Assembly (NCBI GenBank): GCA_943359555.1
Contig: CALRHW010000013.1
Span: 1 to 12,762 of the forward strand
Length of the DNA stretch: 12,762 nucleotides
From: Parcubacteria group bacterium
GTDB taxonomy: Bacteria > Patescibacteriota > Minisyncoccia > Phycocordibacterales > CALRHW01
Reading direction: 5' to 3'
A program made the translations under genes and the position numbers. A model generated the notes under the pieces. It saw nothing but the letters and a program-made list of their open reading frames with translations. It had not been told where the DNA came from and searched no databases. Within the stretch, counting starts at the first letter, position 1; each line of letters opens with the position of its first letter. Positions 1 to 5,527 of the stretch are shown here, piece after piece.

Positions 1-79
1 CATCATAATATCAGATGAAAGCTTATTTTGTGTGACTGTATGGGGATAAGTAATGATATTTTTACATATCAAAAATAAT

Positions 80-577
80 TTAGACAAAGCGTTTTGAAGC
101 GGTGTGCGTGAGACCGATAGCGATAGCATCAAACTCATCATCCAGACGCACTTTTTCTGGGATTTTAATGAGTTTACAGACCATTGCCGTCACCTGTTCT
201 TTGCTACTCCTTCCGTATCCTGTGGTGGCTATTTTTACTTCTAGCGGAGTGTATTCGTATACTTCTATGTTTTGCAGAGCTGCTTCGTATATGAGCACGC
301 CTCGCGCTTCTGCTACTTTGAGAGCTGTCTTTTGATTTTCACTAAAAAATAATTGTTCAATGGCGAGGTCTTCTGGGGCATATTTGCGGATAATTTTTCG
401 CACTTCTTGTCCCAAAAGTGCGAGCCTTTTATCATGGCTTAGTTTTGCAGAAGTTTTAAAGCATTCTGAAAATAGAAGGTTTTCTTTTTCTCCGCCGATT
501 TTTTCTATAACAGCAATCCCGACCCGCTCGTATCCGGGGTCAATAGAAATCACTTTTATATTTTTTTTATCGGGCAT
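80..577 (-). CDS. ruvC: RuvC, Holliday junction resolvase
   Basis: RuvC is the endonuclease that cuts Holliday junctions in recombination and repair, acting with the RuvAB branch-migration motor in the cytoplasm. The four acidic metal-binding residues of the family are visible. Numbered from a TTG nine bases further upstream, they are D16 in the IDPG motif, E77 in AIEQLFF, and D150 and D153 in the C-terminal DDEFDAIAIGLTH segment. Length is about 165 residues, close to the usual 160-175. I start at the ATG at 575-577; the frame also permits the TTG at 584-586, which adds MQK. Neither has a Shine-Dalgarno sequence. The gene follows yebC by only 12 bases and is probably translated from the same mRNA. 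The order yebC-ruvC is common in bacteria. No RuvA is seen next to it inside the window. Confidence 0.95.
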   Translation of the reverse strand: MPDKKNIKVISIDPGYERVGIAVIEKIGGEKENLLFSECFKTSAKLSHDKRLALLGQEVRKIIRKYAPEDLAIEQLFFSENQKTALKVAEARGVLIYEAALQNIEVYEYTPLEVKIATTGYGRSSKEQVTAMVCKLIKIPEKVRLDDEFDAIAIGLTHTASKRFV

Positions 578-589
578 TTTTTGCAAAAC

Positions 590-1117
590 TTATTCTGCAT
601 TTGTATAGACTTCTTTTACCTCGTCGTTTTCCTCTAGCTCGCCGAGTACGGCCTCAAGGATTTTTCCGTCTTCTTCTGAAATAGCCACTGTCGTTTTTGG
701 TACCCAGCCATCAAGTGTTTTTTCAAAAGCCCAAGTAGCAGAGCCGATACCCGCAAATTCAAAACCGTGATTTGAAAGTATGTGTTTTACTTCTTGTGCA
801 GCTTTATTTCTGTTTTCTGTGAGCACGTCTATTACAATCGCGCATCCGCCAGGACCATAGCTTTCGTATGTGATGTTTTCCAAATCTGTCACCTGTGTCG
901 TTGCTTTTTTTATTGCGCGCTCTATGCTTTCGTTTGTCATGTTTTCTGCACGTGCGCGTTCTATTACAGATTTTAGTGATGGAGCGTTTATGTTTCCATT
1001 ATTTTTTTTGCTCTCTTGCGTAATTATTTTCGCAAACTTTGTAAAGATTTTGCTTTTCTGTCCGTCGGTTTTTGCTTTTTGACGCTTTATTTGTGACCAT
1101 TTATTGTGTCCTGACAT
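590..1117 (-). CDS. yebC: YebC/TACO1-family protein, internally shortened
   Basis: YebC proteins were first described as DNA-binding regulators. Their mitochondrial relative TACO1 activates translation, and recent work points to a role on the ribosome. The N-terminal signature MSGHNKWSQIKRQKAKTDG and the central YGPGG, ENRN and EVKHILSNHG segments (residues 87-118) are clear. The family is usually about 240 residues; this one has 175. After WAFEKTLDG (129-137) it jumps to a segment matching the extreme C-terminus of E. coli YebC (residues 139-175, ending EVKEVYTNAE). About 60-70 residues, most of the third domain, are therefore missing in frame. The gene lies 9 bases after ruvB and 12 bases before ruvC, without a Shine-Dalgarno sequence, so it is probably co-transcribed. 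Family assignment is secure; the role of the short form is unknown. Confidence 0.93.
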   Translation of the reverse strand: MSGHNKWSQIKRQKAKTDGQKSKIFTKFAKIITQESKKNNGNINAPSLKSVIERARAENMTNESIERAIKKATTQVTDLENITYESYGPGGCAIVIDVLTENRNKAAQEVKHILSNHGFEFAGIGSATWAFEKTLDGWVPKTTVAISEEDGKILEAVLGELEENDEVKEVYTNAE

Positions 1118-1126
1118 GTTTTTATT

Positions 1127-2167
1127 TTAAAGTAATTTTTTCGTTTTATCTTTTGCACCACCTACACCGATATGCAAATATCCCGCATCCGTCACCACAC
1201 GTCCACGCGAAGTTCTTTCTATAAAACCCATTTGAAGTAAATACGGCTCGTTGAACTCCTCAATCGTCGCCTGTTCTTCGGAGAGAGAAGCGGCAAGAGT
1301 GTTGAGCCCAACTGGTCCACCCTTAAACTTGTGAGCAATCGTGGTGAGAATGATTCTATCAGAAGGAGAAAGACCCACAGCATCTATTCCTAAAAGCAAA
1401 AGAGCTTCGTCTACCATTTTTTTTGTGAGAGATTGTTTGTGTACTTGAGCAAAATCACGACAACGTTTCAAAAAATAGTTGGCTGTGCGTGGAGTAAAAC
1501 GACTTCGCATAGCTATTTCTTCCACCGCCTTGTCTTCTATTTCAATATCTAAAATTTTTGCGGAGCGACGTACTATTTCCTCTATTTCTTTTTGACTGTA
1601 ATATTCCAAACGAAAAATTCCACCTGAAAAGCGTGAGCGAAGTGGGGAAGATATAAGCGCAACACGAGTAGTGGCCGCGATGAGTGTAAAAAGTGGAAGC
1701 TCTAGCTGAAGTGTGCGAGCAGACGGTCCCTTACCGATAATAATATCCAAGACACCAGATTCCATCGCTGGATATAGGACCTCTTCTATGGTTTTGTTGA
1801 GACGATGGATTTCATCTATAAAAAGGATGTCGCCCGAAGAAAGGTTGGTGAGAATTGAAGCGAGGTCACCTATTTTTTCTATCGCTGGTCCAGAAGTAAT
1901 TTTTATCTGTGCGCCGATTTCTTTGGCGATGAGGTGAGCGAGAGTGGTTTTACCAAGTCCCGGTGGACCATAAAAAAGAATATGCTCTGGCGGATGTTTA
2001 CGCTCATGCGCTGCAGTAAGTAAAATATGCAAGTTGTCTTTAATGTTTTTCTGACCAATATACTCATTCCATTTTGACGGACGAAGAGTCTGATCTAGAG
2101 AAAGCATATCTTTTTCAGCTACCTGCTCATCTTTTTCGTCAGATTTTTTAGAGGAAAGCTTTTTCAT
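1127..2167 (-). CDS. ruvB: RuvB, Holliday junction branch-migration ATPase
   Basis: RuvB is the AAA+ ring motor that drives branch migration of Holliday junctions together with RuvA. In the 346-residue form the Walker A motif GPPGLGKTT is at 67-75, Walker B ILFIDEIH at 114-121, sensor 1 AATTR at 164-168, and the arginine-finger segment SPLRSRF at 174-180. The C-terminal winged helix starts near GGPVGL (283-288) and ends around residue 335. I start at the ATG at 2165-2167. The frame continues upstream to a GTG at 2191, but that would put the TATAAT element inside the gene. The N-terminus carries a lysine- and glutamate-rich extension of about 20 residues before the usual start of the domain. 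It is the first gene of a ruvB-yebC-ruvC unit. ruvA, its usual neighbour, is not present here. Confidence 0.96.
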   Translation of the reverse strand: MKKLSSKKSDEKDEQVAEKDMLSLDQTLRPSKWNEYIGQKNIKDNLHILLTAAHERKHPPEHILFYGPPGLGKTTLAHLIAKEIGAQIKITSGPAIEKIGDLASILTNLSSGDILFIDEIHRLNKTIEEVLYPAMESGVLDIIIGKGPSARTLQLELPLFTLIAATTRVALISSPLRSRFSGGIFRLEYYSQKEIEEIVRRSAKILDIEIEDKAVEEIAMRSRFTPRTANYFLKRCRDFAQVHKQSLTKKMVDEALLLLGIDAVGLSPSDRIILTTIAHKFKGGPVGLNTLAASLSEEQATIEEFNEPYLLQMGFIERTSRGRVVTDAGYLHIGVGGAKDKTKKLL

Positions 2168-2173
2168 AGGCTC

Positions 2174-2202
2174 ATTATATACAAAAACCACACTTCGCCC
2201 AA
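2174..2202 (-). promoter_or_regulatory. Promoter of ruvB, predicted leaderless start
   Basis: On the minus strand a perfect TATAAT (2174-2179) lies six bases before the ruvB ATG. A weak -35 TTGGGC (2197-2202) sits 17 bases upstream of it. Transcription would begin at or next to the A of the ATG, so no room is left for a ribosome binding site. The stretch TTTTTGTATATAAT followed by nAGC is shared with the mutM promoter. Confidence 0.65.
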
Positions 2203-2207
2203 AGGGG

Positions 2208-2236
2208 TTGACAGGATTATCTTTGTATGCTAGACT
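2208..2236 (+). promoter_or_regulatory. Strong forward sigma70-type promoter of the intergenic RNA
   Basis: A perfect TTGACA (2208-2213), a 17-base spacer and TAGACT (2231-2236) with an upstream TG (2228-2229, extended -10) form one of the two best promoters in the window. Predicted start is near G2243. It faces away from ruvB, and no protein gene follows on this strand for over 2 kb. Its likely product is therefore the structured RNA described next. Confidence 0.75.
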
Positions 2237-2242
2237 CTTGTT

Positions 2243-2550
2243 GTCTTTGAAATAATGGACGGAAGAATTGTACAGGGCAAAAAGCCCTTGATTTTTATCT
2301 AGAGTAGTTTAGTATAAACAACTCGCATTCTTTCAAATCCAAGATATAAATCTCTAAACAACGAAGCCCTTGTGGCTTAGTAGTATCTCCTTAGAGGACA
2401 CTCTGGTTCTAGCCTTGTGCTATTGCTGTGGTTATCCTTTGGGAAATATTTAACTTTTGGTACGAATATTAAAAGTGTTGTTTAGAGATTTATGTTTTGG
2501 ATTTTTTCGTGCCAAAAATCTCGACCGACCTCCTTTTATCCATTATTCAC
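2243..2550 (+). ncRNA. Candidate structured non-coding RNA, family not recognised
   Basis: This occupies most of the 427-bp gap between ruvB and the pilB-like gene. Bases 2335-2362 pair with 2477-2504 in an uninterrupted 28-bp stem. Its two non-Watson-Crick pairs (2345/2494 and 2343/2496) are G-U in the forward RNA but would be A-C in the reverse RNA, so the forward strand is the likely transcript. A T6 run (2502-2507) follows the stem. Near the predicted 5' end, 2251-2259 pairs with 2539-2547 (9 bp, plus 2 more beyond a bulge), closing the ends. The 114-base inner region holds small hairpins such as AAGCC(2364-2368)/GGCTT(2374-2378). I see no hallmark of RNase P RNA, tmRNA or SRP RNA. A rod with paired ends recalls 6S RNA, but that is only a guess. 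The 3' end could be near 2507 or near 2550. Confidence 0.6.
2274..2298 (+). terminator. Weak terminator-like hairpin inside the RNA's 5' region
   Basis: AGGGC (2274-2278), loop AAAAA and GCCCT (2284-2288) are followed by TTGATTTTT. The five-bp GC-rich stem and imperfect T-tract on the forward strand could stop some transcripts about 55 bases after the predicted start. On the reverse strand no T-tract follows. It may instead simply be a helix of the RNA. Confidence 0.3.
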
Positions 2551-2594
2551 ATAGAAAAGTTTTCCGCAATATTGTAAATTGTTTAAACTGTTTC

Positions 2595-4271
2595 TTAATT
2601 TTCTTCTTCTAGATCTATAACACGTTGCAGTTCATCAATAGAAGTAACGCCTTGTAGGATTTTTATCATTCCATCTTGTTGCATATCCAAAATTTTCTGC
2701 GGAGCTGCTGCCTTTTTTATTTCTCGTTCGCTTGGGTTTTCTTGCACAACCCTTTCAATATTTGCATCAGTTTTTACGGCTTCGTAGACACCAACTCTTC
2801 CTTTGTAACCAGTAAAATTACATTTTGCACAACCTTTCGCTTGCCATATTTTTTCTGGATTTAAATTTTCTAAATATGTTGTATCCACAATACTTTTTAC
2901 AATTCTATCTACTATAGCCTTCTCTCGACCAGTTGGGGTTTTTTCTTCTTTGCAATCTTGGCAAAGTTTTCGCACCAGACGTTGCGCCATACAAATACTA
3001 ATCGCCGAAGTGATCACTTTTGGATTTACTCCGAGGTCAATGAGGCGAGGGAATGCACCCGCAGCGTTGTTTGTGTGAAGTGTAGAAAAAACCAAATGTC
3101 CTGTAAGTGCAGAGTTGATAGCGATTTCAGCCGTTTCGTTGTCGCGGATTTCTCCCACCATTATCACGTCTGGATCTTGTCGCAAAGCGGAACGCAGTCC
3201 TTCCAAAAAGCTGTAACCTTCGTTTGTTTGTGTTTGTACGATTCCCGGTAAATGATATTCAATAGGATTTTCTATTGTAATTATTTTAATGTCGGGCGAA
3301 TGAATTTTTTTCAAAAACGCATAAAGGGTCGTCGTTTTTCCAGAACCCGTCGGGCCAGTGTTTAAGATCATTCCATTTGGTTTACTGATAGCGTTTTGCA
3401 AAATCGCAAGCAAGCGCGGATGAATGCCGAGTTCTTCTAGTGGCACGGAGATCGCTTTTGGGTTGAGGACTCTAAGCACTATTGAGTCATTGTATGCTCC
3501 GGGCAAAAGTGAAGTACGAATTTCTATTTCATCATCGGCGACTTTGATACTAAATCGTCCGTCCTGTGCTTTTCCTTTTATATTTAATTTTAAATTTGAA
3601 AGAAGTTTTATTCTTGAAAGGATAAGGTTGTATGTTTCTGGATCAAAACGAATAATGTCGGTGAGCACTCCGTCTAGACGATAACGCAGTCGCACATAAG
3701 TGTCTTCTGGTTCTAAGTGAATATCGGACGCTTTGTTTGAAAGTGCGCCAGCAAGCATTGTTTCAAGTAGGCGAGAAATGCGGTATGCTTTTTTTCCAGC
3801 TAAACCTTCTTCCAAAAGTGCACGAAGCTCGTCGATCGTTGCGACTTTTTCCAACAACTCTAAAATCCCTTCATTTGAAATATCTAGTGCGCCACTTTTT
3901 GTTTCCATGGACATTGAAAGGTCTTTGTATCTAGACCAAACCTTTTTTAAACTTTCGGGCGACACGAGATAGAGTATTGGAATATATTTTCTTTTTTTCA
4001 ATTCTTCTATTGCTTCTTTTGTTTGTTCTGTAGATGGAGAAAGAACGCCGACGTGAATTTTTTTATCAACGATATTAAACACGGCGATATTTGCTTTTAT
4101 CGCATCAGCTTCTTTTATCACACGCAGTGCGTCAATGTTTATTGGAACAACCGCTAGATCTAGATAGGGAATACCATATTTTGAAGAAAGTGTTTGCGTG
4201 AGGTTTTCTGCCTCTTGTCTTTTGAGCTCTTCAACTCGCTGATTTTGTTTGTCTTCGTTAAATTCAACCAT
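2595..4271 (-). CDS. PilB/GspE-type type IV pilus assembly ATPase
   Basis: This is a secretion-type hexameric ATPase that powers assembly of type IV pili, or of a type II secretion pseudopilus, from the cytoplasmic face of the membrane. The 558-residue product has an N-terminal MshEN/T2SSE-N-like domain (about 22-115), then the ATPase. Walker A GPTGSGKT is at 306-313, the aspartate-box region follows IENPIEYH (334-340), Walker B DVIMVGEIRD is at 368-377 and the histidine box GHLVFSTLHT at 391-400. A C-terminal zinc site is formed by C437, C440, C481 and C484. Length fits PilB. I start at the ATG at 4269-4271. The open frame reaches 4433, but the extra residues are compositionally odd and run through the opposing lipoprotein promoter and leader. 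An ATG at 4292 is also possible. No pilC, pilT or pilin lies nearby, so it is an orphan here. Confidence 0.93.
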   Translation of the reverse strand: MVEFNEDKQNQRVEELKRQEAENLTQTLSSKYGIPYLDLAVVPINIDALRVIKEADAIKANIAVFNIVDKKIHVGVLSPSTEQTKEAIEELKKRKYIPILYLVSPESLKKVWSRYKDLSMSMETKSGALDISNEGILELLEKVATIDELRALLEEGLAGKKAYRISRLLETMLAGALSNKASDIHLEPEDTYVRLRYRLDGVLTDIIRFDPETYNLILSRIKLLSNLKLNIKGKAQDGRFSIKVADDEIEIRTSLLPGAYNDSIVLRVLNPKAISVPLEELGIHPRLLAILQNAISKPNGMILNTGPTGSGKTTTLYAFLKKIHSPDIKIITIENPIEYHLPGIVQTQTNEGYSFLEGLRSALRQDPDVIMVGEIRDNETAEIAINSALTGHLVFSTLHTNNAAGAFPRLIDLGVNPKVITSAISICMAQRLVRKLCQDCKEEKTPTGREKAIVDRIVKSIVDTTYLENLNPEKIWQAKGCAKCNFTGYKGRVGVYEAVKTDANIERVVQENPSEREIKKAAAPQKILDMQQDGMIKILQGVTSIDELQRVIDLEEEN

Positions 4272-4314
4272 ATATACGTTTAAGATTAGCATTATTTTGA
4301 GCTGTATAAAATGC

Positions 4315-4343
4315 TTGACTCGGGCTGTATCATGTGATATAGT
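4315..4343 (+). promoter_or_regulatory. Strong promoter of the lipoprotein-like gene
   Basis: TTGACT (4315-4320), a 17-base spacer and TATAGT (4338-4343) with an extended TG (4335-4336) predict a start near 4350. That leaves a leader of about 100 bases before the ATG at 4453, unlike the very short or absent leaders elsewhere in the window. Confidence 0.75.
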
Positions 4344-4349
4344 GATAGA

Positions 4350-4452
4350 GGACAAATGATGCGTGCGGATTGCACGAGTTACATGGGTATAGGGGAAAAT
4401 TTCTCCTACCCACTTTTGAAAAAATTTCCCCAAAGGGGAGAAGGATACTGCG
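4350..4452 (+). promoter_or_regulatory. Structured 5' leader with possible alternative folds
   Basis: In order, the leader holds a small hairpin CGTGC/GCACG, then hairpin A: TGGGTA (4384-4389) with TACCCA (4407-4412), enclosing GGGGA (4392-4396) with TCTCC (4402-4406). Next comes hairpin B: 4425-4431 with 4435-4441 (CCCC/GGGG core, AAA loop). Hairpin B touches the 5' edge of the Shine-Dalgarno AAGGA (4441-4445, seven bases before the ATG). GGGGAAA (4392-4398) can instead pair with TTTCCCC (4425-4431), which would break both hairpins and free the purine tract 4435-4445. I recognise no known riboswitch class. Confidence 0.45.
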
Positions 4453-4980
4453 ATGAATAAGTTCTTTTACACAGTCGGAGTTTTTGTTTTGATTTCATTT
4501 GCGATTTTTGGTACTGGGTGTAGGGGGCCGCAATTTGTGCAGGTGCCGGTAGCGGCGCACTATGAGTACACAGCCGAAGACGCTTCTGCTATAAAAAACC
4601 TACCACCGAGGGTTCAAAGCACCACCGATATAAAGTTGGTTTCTGGTCCAATCAACCAATTTGAGTTGGACCAAACAGGTTTTACCACACCCTCCGAGTT
4701 CACCTACATGAGATGGGTGGTGGGACAGTGGGATTTACCGCTTCCAAGTGGCTGGAGAAGAGTCACGAAGTGGTACGTCCCGTTTCGTGAGGTGGTCCAA
4801 GAGTACGAGTGGGCAATTATTGGTTACGACAACGATTACCGTTATGGTAATCGTTACGGTAACTATTACGATCACTGTCGTCGCCCAATCTTTGGGTGGA
4901 AGGCGAAAGGACTTCCACAGGAAAAGGACTTGGTCACCATGCCAGATCCAGCCGTGCTTAAGCCACCAAAGCTTTATTGA
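4453..4980 (+). CDS. Lipoprotein-like exported protein of unknown function
   Basis: I do not recognise this 175-residue protein. Residues 4-20 form a hydrophobic export segment after an initial lysine. It leads to FGTGC with C23, a plausible but non-canonical lipobox (glycine at -3 where leucine or valine is usual). The mature part is rich in tryptophan, tyrosine and proline, with a short Y/R/N/G-rich stretch DYRYGNRYGNYYDH near residues 128-141 and a proline-rich C-terminus. It has its own strong promoter, a long leader, a good Shine-Dalgarno sequence (AAGGA) and an intrinsic terminator, so it is probably a well-expressed single gene. GC content in sampled stretches is about 47-55%, above the 33-43% sampled in tsaE and polA. 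Export is likely; lipid attachment is inference; function is unknown. Confidence 0.8.
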   Translation: MNKFFYTVGVFVLISFAIFGTGCRGPQFVQVPVAAHYEYTAEDASAIKNLPPRVQSTTDIKLVSGPINQFELDQTGFTTPSEFTYMRWVVGQWDLPLPSGWRRVTKWYVPFREVVQEYEWAIIGYDNDYRYGNRYGNYYDHCRRPIFGWKAKGLPQEKDLVTMPDPAVLKPPKLY

Positions 4981-5001
4981 GAAAGGGTCATTTGGAAAAT
5001 T

Positions 5002-5040
5002 AAGACGTTTGTTGCCCCAGCAGCAGACGTTTTTTCTTTT
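5002..5040 (+). terminator. Intrinsic terminator after the lipoprotein-like gene
   Basis: A 14-bp stem, 5002-5015 with 5020-5033, has a CCCA tetraloop (5016-5019) and is followed by T and T-rich sequence to 5040. Three pairs are G-U on the forward strand, so the structure is better in the forward RNA. It separates the lipoprotein unit from tsaE. Confidence 0.85.
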
Positions 5041-5050
5041 GTGATAATAT
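5040..5050 (+). promoter_or_regulatory. Extended -10 element just before tsaE
   Basis: TG (5040-5041) plus GATAAT (5043-5048), or an overlapping TAATAT (5045-5050) ending six bases before the ATG, lies directly after the terminator T-tract. No -35 is visible because that position is inside the terminator stem. It predicts an almost leaderless tsaE-polA-holA transcript. Confidence 0.5.
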
Positions 5051-5056
5051 AGCAGT

Positions 5057-5524
5057 ATGAAGACTACTAAAACTCTTGAAGAAACACAGGTTATCGCTAG
5101 TGGTTTTGTAAGCGATCTTGTGAAATTGTCGGCGAGTGGTCTAGAAAAGCCAGCCGTCACCGCAACCGTTGTGGGATTTTACGGCGACCTCGGTTCTGGA
5201 AAAACTTCTTTTGTGCAAGGTGTTGCAAAAGCACTCGGCATTACTGTACCAGTTGCAAGCCCCACTTTTGTTTTGCAGAAAATTTATAAACTAGACGAAA
5301 AAATTCAGAATCATTTTTCACATCTCGTTCACATAGACGCATACAGAATGGATTCAGCAGACGAGCTCTCGCACATCGGCTGGGAAGAAATTTTAAAAGA
5401 TTCACGCAACCTCATTTGCATAGAATGGCCAGAAAAAGTTTTTACTGGAATGCCAAAAGATCACATTTACGTGATTTGTCTTTTTGTAGACAATGAAACA
5501 CGGAAGTTTGATATTCATTTTTAA
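5057..5524 (+). CDS. tsaE: TsaE, ATPase of the tRNA t6A modification system
   Basis: TsaE is a P-loop ATPase that works with TsaB and TsaD to transfer threonylcarbamoyl to A37 of ANN-decoding tRNAs. The family signatures are present: Walker A GDLGSGKT (43-50), the SPTF segment (68-71), HIDAYR (92-97) and IEWPE (122-126). Length of 155 residues is normal. The start ATG has no Shine-Dalgarno sequence; a -10-like element stands just upstream. The gene is followed three bases later by polA and presumably shares its transcript. tRNA-Lys(UUU), encoded 3 kb downstream, is a typical t6A substrate; that link is functional, not regulatory. No tsaB or tsaD is in the window. Confidence 0.95.
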   Translation: MKTTKTLEETQVIASGFVSDLVKLSASGLEKPAVTATVVGFYGDLGSGKTSFVQGVAKALGITVPVASPTFVLQKIYKLDEKIQNHFSHLVHIDAYRMDSADELSHIGWEEILKDSRNLICIEWPEKVFTGMPKDHIYVICLFVDNETRKFDIHF

Positions 5525-5527
5525 ATT

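Noticed and set aside
1..79. A forward frame open from the window edge to a TAA at 47-49, and a weak AT-only hairpin at 54-71
   Set aside because: Sixteen or fewer codons without recognisable sequence; TGATAT/ATATCA is too weak for a confident terminator of ruvC.
2168..2191. GTG start at 2191 for ruvB, adding eight residues
   Set aside because: It would place the perfect TATAAT within the coding sequence; the ATG at 2167 matches the start architecture of other genes here.
2335..2504. 28-bp inverted repeats read as ends of a miniature transposon
   Set aside because: No target-site duplication is seen. The imperfect pairs are all G-U on one strand, and a strong promoter faces the region, so a structured RNA explains it better. 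Not fully excluded.
2543..2551. TTATTCACA, a match to the DnaA-box consensus
   Set aside because: It is a single box without a cluster, AT-rich unwinding repeats or dnaA/dnaN nearby; expected by chance in AT-rich DNA.
4272..4433. 54-residue N-terminal extension of the pilB-like gene
   Set aside because: It runs across the opposing strong promoter and the structured leader, and does not resemble PilB N-termini. The family domain starts after the ATG at 4271.
4735..5160. Reverse and alternate-frame ORFs over the lipoprotein gene and terminator
   Set aside because: They are shadows of the forward gene; the reverse frame runs through the intrinsic terminator and into tsaE and shows no family features.
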